Of a stretch of DNA of 9,757 nt, positions 6,138 to 9,757 are shown in pieces. Below the pieces are notes generated by a model. The model was given only the letters and a program-made list of their open reading frames with translations, had not been told where the DNA came from and did not search any database. Origin of the DNA: DASUBV01 sp035763085. GTDB lineage: Bacteria; Actinomycetota; Actinomycetes; Streptosporangiales; Streptosporangiaceae. The stretch covers positions 1 to 9,757 of the forward strand of contig DASUBV010000404.1 of assembly GCA_035763085.1 (NCBI GenBank), in the 5' to 3' direction. The stretch's first letter is position 1. Each line of letters begins with the position of its first letter. Made by a program: the position numbers and the translations under genes.

Positions 6138-7463
6138 CTAGACCCCGGCTAGCACGGGCACGGTGTCGATTGTCTCCATTGTCTTCTTGAACTCGATGGC
6201 GGTGTCATCCATGAGCGCGCGCGGGTCGAAGTCCGGGCTGGCCAGGACTCCGTGCACCCGGCGGCGCTGCATGCCGAAGTTGCCGGCGTCGTAGATCGGC
6301 AAGATCGCGGCCTCGCGCAGGTACTTCTCGAACCTGTGCTGGGTGTCCGCGCTGTTCACGCCGACGACCTGCATGCACTTGTAGACCGCGTCGAACAGCA
6401 GCTCGGTGCAGTGGATCTTGCACATCGCGCCGATGAGCTCGCCGTGGTACTCGTGCTTGTCCAGGTAGTGCGCCGTCTTCCAGCAGAAGTACCGGCAGGC
6501 CTCGATCCTGGCCGCCACATCTCCTAGCACGTACCCGACATTCTGGTAGTTGATGATCGGCGTCGGCCCGCCGGCGGTGTAGGTCTTCGCCCACTCCAGC
6601 GCCTCCTCGTAGGCAGAGCGCGCCACGCCGACCGCGGCGATCCCGGCGACCGGGCCAGACCAGGCGAAGTTCCGGTTGATCAGCAGGTCACCGTTGCCCC
6701 TGGTGCCCTCGACCAGGTTCGCCGCCGGCACCCGGGCGTTGTCGAAGACGATCTCGGCGTTGGGGGTGAGCCGGTGGCCGATCTTGCTGATCAGCTTGTA
6801 GCTCACGCCCGGCGTGCCGCGCTCGAGCATGATCGCCGACAGGCCCTCGGTGCCGCCCTTGCCCGGATCGGTGCGGACGACGACGATGCTGACGTTCGCC
6901 CCCTGCCCGTCCCAGCCAGCGACATTGCAGGGCCAGTACTTGCGCCCGTTCAGCACGTAGCTGTCGCCGTCCAGGCGGGCGGTCACGCCGATGCCGACGG
7001 GGTGGGCGACCGGAGCGTCGAAGTTCGCGGTGCCGCCGGGTGTGCCGGGGGGCTCGCTGACGGCGTAGCCGACGAGGTACTCCCCGGTCGGGTCGGATGT
7101 GGCCGGCCGCAGGAACCGGTTCTTCTGCTCCTCGGTTCCCCAGTACCAGACCGGCATCAGGCCGAGCCCGTTGACCAGGATCGTGCAGGCGAATCCGGGG
7201 TCGACAGCGCAGATCTCCTCGGCCGCGAGGATCACGTCGACGTTGGACAGCCCGCCGCCGCCGTACTCGCTGGGCAGCATCGCGAAGGCGATGCCCTGCT
7301 TGTAGGCCTCGACGTAGGCGGGCTTGGTGAGCTGGAACGCGCGCAGCGGGTCGGGCTCAGCATCGGCCTCCCGTACCACCGGGCCGAGGACTCGCTGGGC
7401 GAATCCCCTGACGTTCAGCTGCAGCTCACGTTGCTGCTCGGTCAGTGTGAAATCGATAGCCAT
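6138..7463 (-). CDS. Acyl-CoA dehydrogenase family flavoprotein
   Basis: This is a cytoplasmic FAD enzyme that would introduce an alpha-beta double bond into an acyl-CoA thioester, passing electrons to ETF. It has 441 aa, longer than the usual 380. The N-terminal helical domain (1-125) starts DFTLTEQQRELQ. The middle beta domain has the FAD/substrate segment YAVSEPPGTPGG (133-144) and LNGRKYWPCNVA (171-182). The C-terminal helical domain has MQVVGVNSADTQHRFEKYLR (364-383), then LPIYDAGNFGMQRR. At the place where most members have a catalytic Glu in YEG, this one has Asp (Y391-D392). ATG 7463 is chosen because GGGAGGAG (7477-7470) lies 6 nt upstream; an in-frame ATG at 7469 abuts the RBS and is unlikely. 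It is convergent with the response regulator and one base away from it, with no terminator between. The substrate cannot be told; the Asp and the length suggest a specialised subfamily. Confidence 0.9.
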   Translation of the reverse strand: MAIDFTLTEQQRELQLNVRGFAQRVLGPVVREADAEPDPLRAFQLTKPAYVEAYKQGIAFAMLPSEYGGGGLSNVDVILAAEEICAVDPGFACTILVNGLGLMPVWYWGTEEQKNRFLRPATSDPTGEYLVGYAVSEPPGTPGGTANFDAPVAHPVGIGVTARLDGDSYVLNGRKYWPCNVAGWDGQGANVSIVVVRTDPGKGGTEGLSAIMLERGTPGVSYKLISKIGHRLTPNAEIVFDNARVPAANLVEGTRGNGDLLINRNFAWSGPVAGIAAVGVARSAYEEALEWAKTYTAGGPTPIINYQNVGYVLGDVAARIEACRYFCWKTAHYLDKHEYHGELIGAMCKIHCTELLFDAVYKCMQVVGVNSADTQHRFEKYLREAAILPIYDAGNFGMQRRRVHGVLASPDFDPRALMDDTAIEFKKTMETIDTVPVLAGV

Positions 7464-7664
7464 GGGCATCTCCTCCCGATGTGAGGAGCACTTGGCCCGG
7501 GCGAGGACCGAGGTGAAAGACGACAAGGCTAGGCGTGCCCCGCCCGGCGAAGACGACCAGGTGCTGAGGCTCAGCTGTCATGATGGGCACTTCAGCAGGG
7601 CGGCTGTCGACGGGCGCGCAGCAAGCGGCGGCAAACCTGGTGCGAGCGGTCCCGTCCGGCGCTG
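7464..7664. other. Intergenic region upstream of the acyl-CoA dehydrogenase
   Basis: This stretch holds the dehydrogenase RBS (7470-7477) and presumably its promoter; no convincing -35/-10 pair was found. A perfect 13-bp palindrome GCTGAG-G-CTCAGC lies at 7563-7575 and could be an operator. No gene is supported here. Confidence 0.4.
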
Positions 7665-7680
7665 CGGGGCCAGCGCCCCG
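7665..7680 (-). terminator. Possible hairpin terminator after the lipoprotein gene
   Basis: On the minus strand CGGGGC and GCCCCG form a 6-bp GC stem with a 4-nt loop, beginning about 6 nt after the lipoprotein stop codon. There is no U-run. GC-rich hairpins without U-tails are often assumed to act as terminators in actinobacteria, but this is weak evidence. Confidence 0.3.
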
Positions 7681-7686
7681 GGCTGC

Positions 7687-8364
7687 TCAGCTCCGGCCGC
7701 CGCGGACGGCGCTGATGGTCATCGTCGGAGTTGACTTGTCCTGGCAGGTCTGCGTCGTGTACGGGATGTACAGGGGTGCCACCTGATTGGGCGGGATGAC
7801 CTGCAGCCAGTGCACGGTCACCGGGTGGCAGGTGCCCGCCGGGAAGTTGGCTGCCTGCACGACCCGCAGGTTAGCGTGCGCGTAGCCGTGCGGCGGCAGC
7901 GTCACCAGCTTCCGCGAGGTTGACGGGTCCTGCCGTGCGGTGGCGCCGACCAGGCTGACCGGCAGCCCGCGGGAGACCGCGACGCCGGGGAACCCGTACA
8001 GGGTGCAGCTGACGTTGCTGAGGTTCCTGAACACGATCACGCTGTACACGCTGCCTGCGGCGCCATTGGTGTCGGCGAGGACGCCGTGCAGGTACCGGGT
8101 CAGGCAGCCGGGCGGGCTGGCGGTGCCCGAGGAGGTCGCCGCGGCGGGCGCGGTGCTCGCGCCGCCGCTGCCAGGCTGGCTGGCCGGCGCACTGGGCCTG
8201 GCGGGCACCGTCGCGGTGACCGTCGCGGGCGGGCCCGCGATCGGCGCGGCGGACCTGCCGCAAGCGACCAGCAGCGCGCCGCTGGCCGCCAGCACGATGG
8301 CGGTCCGTCCGGTAGCGGCCAGCACGCGGCCGGCCCGCACGGGCCGGATAGCACGAAGATTCAT
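7687..8364 (-). CDS. DUF4232-type secreted lipoprotein
   Basis: This is a predicted exported and lipid-anchored protein of 225 aa with unknown function. An N-terminal signal peptide (Arg-rich n-region, hydrophobic 22-34) ends in the lipobox LVAC with Cys35 as the lipidated residue. A low-complexity Pro/Ala/Ser/Thr spacer (39-85) is followed by a C-terminal domain (about 87-222) with the DUF4232 pattern: C87, GAAGSVYSVIVFRNLS, C120 in SCTLYGFPGV, C179 and C207, the last pair spaced as a likely disulfide. The start is ATG 8364. No Shine-Dalgarno sequence precedes it at present, because the TnpB element begins immediately upstream. The native RBS (GAAGGA) appears to lie on the far side of the element at 9685-9690. 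Expression may therefore be lost or driven from within the element. The reading frame itself is intact, so the insertion may be recent or the gene may still be transcribed. Confidence 0.82.
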   Translation of the reverse strand: MNLRAIRPVRAGRVLAATGRTAIVLAASGALLVACGRSAAPIAGPPATVTATVPARPSAPASQPGSGGASTAPAAATSSGTASPPGCLTRYLHGVLADTNGAAGSVYSVIVFRNLSNVSCTLYGFPGVAVSRGLPVSLVGATARQDPSTSRKLVTLPPHGYAHANLRVVQAANFPAGTCHPVTVHWLQVIPPNQVAPLYIPYTTQTCQDKSTPTMTISAVRGGRS

Positions 8365-8383
8365 CAAAGTCGCGGCGTGGAAA

Positions 8384-8403
8384 CCCCGGTCTTCAGGCCG
8401 GGG
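8384..8403 (+). repeat. Left-end subterminal hairpin of the IS element
   Basis: CCCCGGTC, loop TTCA, GGCCGGGG: an 8-bp stem (one G-U in RNA) with a tetraloop. It closely matches the right-end hairpin in sequence and orientation, as expected for TnpA recognition hairpins in IS200/IS605 elements. It is followed by GC-rich DNA up to the tnpB promoter. Confidence 0.7.
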
Positions 8404-8440
8404 AGGAAACGCCGCTCCCTCCTTTCACATACAAGCATGG

Positions 8441-8446
8441 TAATGT
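8441..8446 (+). promoter_or_regulatory. Candidate -10 element for leaderless tnpB transcription
   Basis: TAATGT fits the actinobacterial TANNNT -10 pattern and ends exactly 7 nt before the tnpB ATG, so transcription could begin at the A of the start codon. No clear -35 is seen. CACAT (8426-8430) and ATGTG (8443-8447) form a small inverted repeat over this region. Confidence 0.4.
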
Positions 8447-8453
8447 GTGAGGC

Positions 8454-9593
8454 ATGGCGAGGGTCGTGAAGCGGGCGTACAAGTACCGCTTCTATCCCTC
8501 GCCTGACCAGGCTGCGGAGCTGTCCCGCACGTTCGGGTGCGTGCGCCTGGTGTGGAACATGGCACTCGACGCCCGCACCACCGCCTGGTACCAGCGGCAG
8601 GAGCGCGTGACCTACGTGCAGTCCTCTGCCCTGCTGACCGGCTGGAAGAAGTCCGGCGACCTGGAGTTCCTGAACGAGGTGTCGTCGGTCCCGCTCCAGC
8701 AGGCCCTGCGGCATCTCCAGGGCGCGTTCGCCGCGTTCTGGGACAAGCGCTCGAAGTACCCGAGGTTCAAGTCCCGCAAGCGGTCCCGGCAGTCCGCGGA
8801 GTACACCCGGTCGGGCTTCCGCTACCGGGACGGCGCCCTGAGGCTGGCCAAGATGAACAGCCCGCTGGACATCCGCTGGTCGCGGCCCCTGCCCGAGGGT
8901 GCGGAGCCGTTCACCGTGACGGTCAGCAGGGACCCGGCCGGCCGGTGGTTCGTGTCCCTGCTCTGCGACTGCCCGGTGACATTGCTGCCGCATTCGGAGT
9001 CTGCGGTCGGGATCGACGCGGGCATCACGTCGCTGCTCACCCTGTCGACCGGCGAGAAGATCGCCAATCCCCGCCACGAGCGCCGCGACCGGCAGCGGCT
9101 GGCGAAGGCCCAGCGGAATCTGTCCCGTAAGCAGAAGGGCTCCGCGAACCGCGAGAAGGCGCGGGTCAAGGTGGCCCGCGTTCACGCCCGGATCGCCGAC
9201 CGGCGCCGGGACAGGCTGCACTGGCTCACAACCCGGCTCGTCCGCGAGAACCAAGCGGTCGTGATCGAGGACCTGTCCGTGCGCAACATGGTCCGCAGCC
9301 ACTCCCTGGCCCGCGCGATCTCCGACGCGGCCTGGAGTGACCTGCGTTCCATGCTGGAGTACAAGTGCGACTGGTACGGGCGCGAGCTGATCGTGATCGA
9401 CCGCTGGTTCCCGTCCAGCAAGATGTGCTCCGCCTGCGGGGCGCTCGCTGAGAAGATGCCGCTTTCCGTCCGCGAGTGGACGTGCGGATGCGGCGTCACC
9501 CACGACCGCGACGTGAACGTGGCCAAGAACATCCTGGCGGCCGGGCTGGCCGTTGCAGCCTGCGGAGATGGCGTGAGACCGTCCCGAGCGTAA
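8454..9593 (+). CDS. tnpB: TnpB, RNA-guided RuvC nuclease of an IS605-type element
   Basis: TnpB proteins are transposon-encoded, omega-RNA-guided DNA nucleases (ancestors of Cas12) that help retain the element by cutting the empty donor site. The protein has 379 aa, normal for the family. The N-terminal domain begins KRAYKYRFYPSPDQ, with the conserved GCVRLVWNMALDAR helix-turn-helix-like segment (28-41). The split RuvC site shows D188 in GIDAG, E272 in VIEDLSVRNM and D353 in HDRDVNVAKN. The zinc finger is C325-x2-C328 with C344-x-C346. All catalytic residues are present, so an active nuclease is likely, not a nuclease-dead TnpB-like repressor. ATG 8454 has no good SD sequence and a TAATGT box 7 nt upstream. 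The 3' end of the gene (CGDGVRPSRA) runs into the putative omega-RNA scaffold. Confidence 0.95.
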   Translation: MARVVKRAYKYRFYPSPDQAAELSRTFGCVRLVWNMALDARTTAWYQRQERVTYVQSSALLTGWKKSGDLEFLNEVSSVPLQQALRHLQGAFAAFWDKRSKYPRFKSRKRSRQSAEYTRSGFRYRDGALRLAKMNSPLDIRWSRPLPEGAEPFTVTVSRDPAGRWFVSLLCDCPVTLLPHSESAVGIDAGITSLLTLSTGEKIANPRHERRDRQRLAKAQRNLSRKQKGSANREKARVKVARVHARIADRRRDRLHWLTTRLVRENQAVVIEDLSVRNMVRSHSLARAISDAAWSDLRSMLEYKCDWYGRELIVIDRWFPSSKMCSACGALAEKMPLSVREWTCGCGVTHDRDVNVAKNILAAGLAVAACGDGVRPSRA

Positions 9594-9677
9594 GCACGGG
9601 AAGGCTGCTGTCGGTGAAACAGGAACCCCTGGCCGTGAGGCCCGGAATCCCCGTCCTTCAGGGCGGGGAGAAGTCAA
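9594..9677 (+). ncRNA. Putative omega-RNA scaffold at the element right end
   Basis: TnpB guide RNAs are made from the 3' part of tnpB through the right end, with the flanking bases acting as guide. This stretch contains a GGCC-GUGA-GGCC hairpin (9631-9642, GNRA-type loop, extended by CC/GG past a mismatch) and the CCCCGTCC-TTCA-GGGCGGGG hairpin (9649-9668), ending at TCAA 9677. The 5' limit probably extends back into tnpB and cannot be fixed here. The guide would start at 9678. Confidence 0.6.
9649..9668 (+). repeat. Right-end subterminal hairpin of the IS element
   Basis: CCCCGTCC, loop TTCA, GGGCGGGG: an 8-bp stem with one G-U pair in RNA, the partner of the left-end hairpin. It doubles as the last stem of the putative omega-RNA. 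GAAT lies directly 5' of it and TCAA 5 nt beyond the base of the stem. Confidence 0.7.
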
Positions 9678-9757
9678 CACGGTGTCCTTCAGACCGGGCT
9701 CGCTGCCGAGCCGCCGTAGCTGACACCTATGACGCCGGGCCGGCCGGTCCGGTTGGG
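9678..9757 (-). promoter_or_regulatory. Displaced leader and RBS of the lipoprotein gene
   Basis: Read on the minus strand this flank ends with GAAGGA (9690-9685) and then CACCGTG up to the element boundary at 9678. Joined to the lipoprotein ATG at 8364 after removing the element, GAAGGA stands 7 nt before the start codon, a normal ribosome binding site. No other gene is visible in these 80 bases and no clear promoter was found. Confidence 0.6.

Larger units (their letters stand above)
8365..9677 (+). mobile_element. tnpB-only IS200/IS605-type (IS1341-like) element
   Basis: This is an element of about 1.3 kb holding one gene, tnpB, between two matching subterminal hairpins with UUCA loops (8384-8403 and 9649-9668). 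No TnpA tyrosine transposase is present, so it would depend on a TnpA elsewhere. The right end is placed at TCAA (9674-9677), 5 nt after the right hairpin. A GAAT tetranucleotide (9645-9648) lies at the 5' foot of that hairpin, the guide/cleavage arrangement known from IS608. The left end is placed after TTCAT (8360-8364); this boundary is inferred because it rejoins a working RBS and start codon for the flanking lipoprotein. No target duplication or terminal inverted repeat is expected for this family. The end coordinates are inferred, the element type is firm. Confidence 0.75.

Noticed and set aside
8454..9593. Nuclease-dead TnpB-derived regulator
   Set aside because: D188, E272 and D353 of the RuvC site and the four zinc cysteines are all present and both element ends look intact.
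8364..9680. 438-codon open frame antisense to tnpB
   Set aside because: It is composed of His/Gly/Arg/Val-rich shadow sequence with no domain and mirrors the strongly conserved tnpB frame; a typical high-GC antisense artefact.

Overview
The window is very GC-rich, with strong G/C at third codon positions, GTG-type starts and long spurious antisense ORFs. Together with the gene families present (KdpDE-like two-component pair, DUF4232-type lipoprotein, actinobacterial-style TnpB) this points to a high-GC actinobacterium, probably a soil or Streptosporangiales-like genome. This is inferred from sequence character; no taxonomic marker gene is present.

Layout, left to right. (1) Positions 1-871, minus strand: the N-terminal 290 codons of a Rieske non-heme iron oxygenase alpha subunit, which runs off the left edge. 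Its 5' end is built on seven 15-bp tandem repeats that, in another frame, encode pentapeptide-repeat units. (2) Positions 872-1034: a divergent control region with a promoter candidate for each direction, a perfect 16-bp palindrome of TetR-operator type, and a strong Shine-Dalgarno sequence with no ATG/GTG/TTG behind it. (3) Positions 1035-2858, plus strand: one polypeptide that fuses the two permease subunits (MalF-like and MalG-like) of a carbohydrate-type ABC importer. No ATPase or solute-binding protein gene is visible beside it. (4) Positions 2859-3172: a gene-free leader that ends in a 23-bp direct repeat and an 8-bp-stem hairpin just before the next gene. (5) Positions 3173-6136: a two-gene operon for a KdpD-like membrane histidine kinase lacking KdpD's cytoplasmic N-terminal module, and a KdpE-like OmpR-class response regulator. 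No kdpFABC genes are in view. (6) Positions 6138-7463, minus strand: an acyl-CoA dehydrogenase, convergent with the regulator and one base away from it. (7) Positions 7687-8364, minus strand: a DUF4232-type secreted lipoprotein. (8) Positions about 8365-9677: a tnpB-only IS200/IS605-type (IS1341-like) element with matching subterminal hairpins, an intact RuvC/zinc-finger TnpB and a putative omega-RNA scaffold at its right end. (9) Positions 9678-9757: flanking DNA that appears to be the displaced leader of the lipoprotein gene.

The most interesting point is the junction of regions 7-9. The element seems to have inserted exactly at the lipoprotein's start codon. The complement of that ATG, with two following bases, reads TTCAT and would serve as the target-adjacent motif. 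Removing 8365-9677 in silico restores a GAAGGA ribosome binding site 7 nt before the ATG. The sequence next to the right end, which an omega-RNA would carry as its guide, would then be the ribosome-binding region of the uninterrupted lipoprotein gene. The other notable points are the out-of-frame pentapeptide repeats under the oxygenase start, the fused permease without a conventional start at its strong RBS, and the candidate operator and autoregulatory sites.
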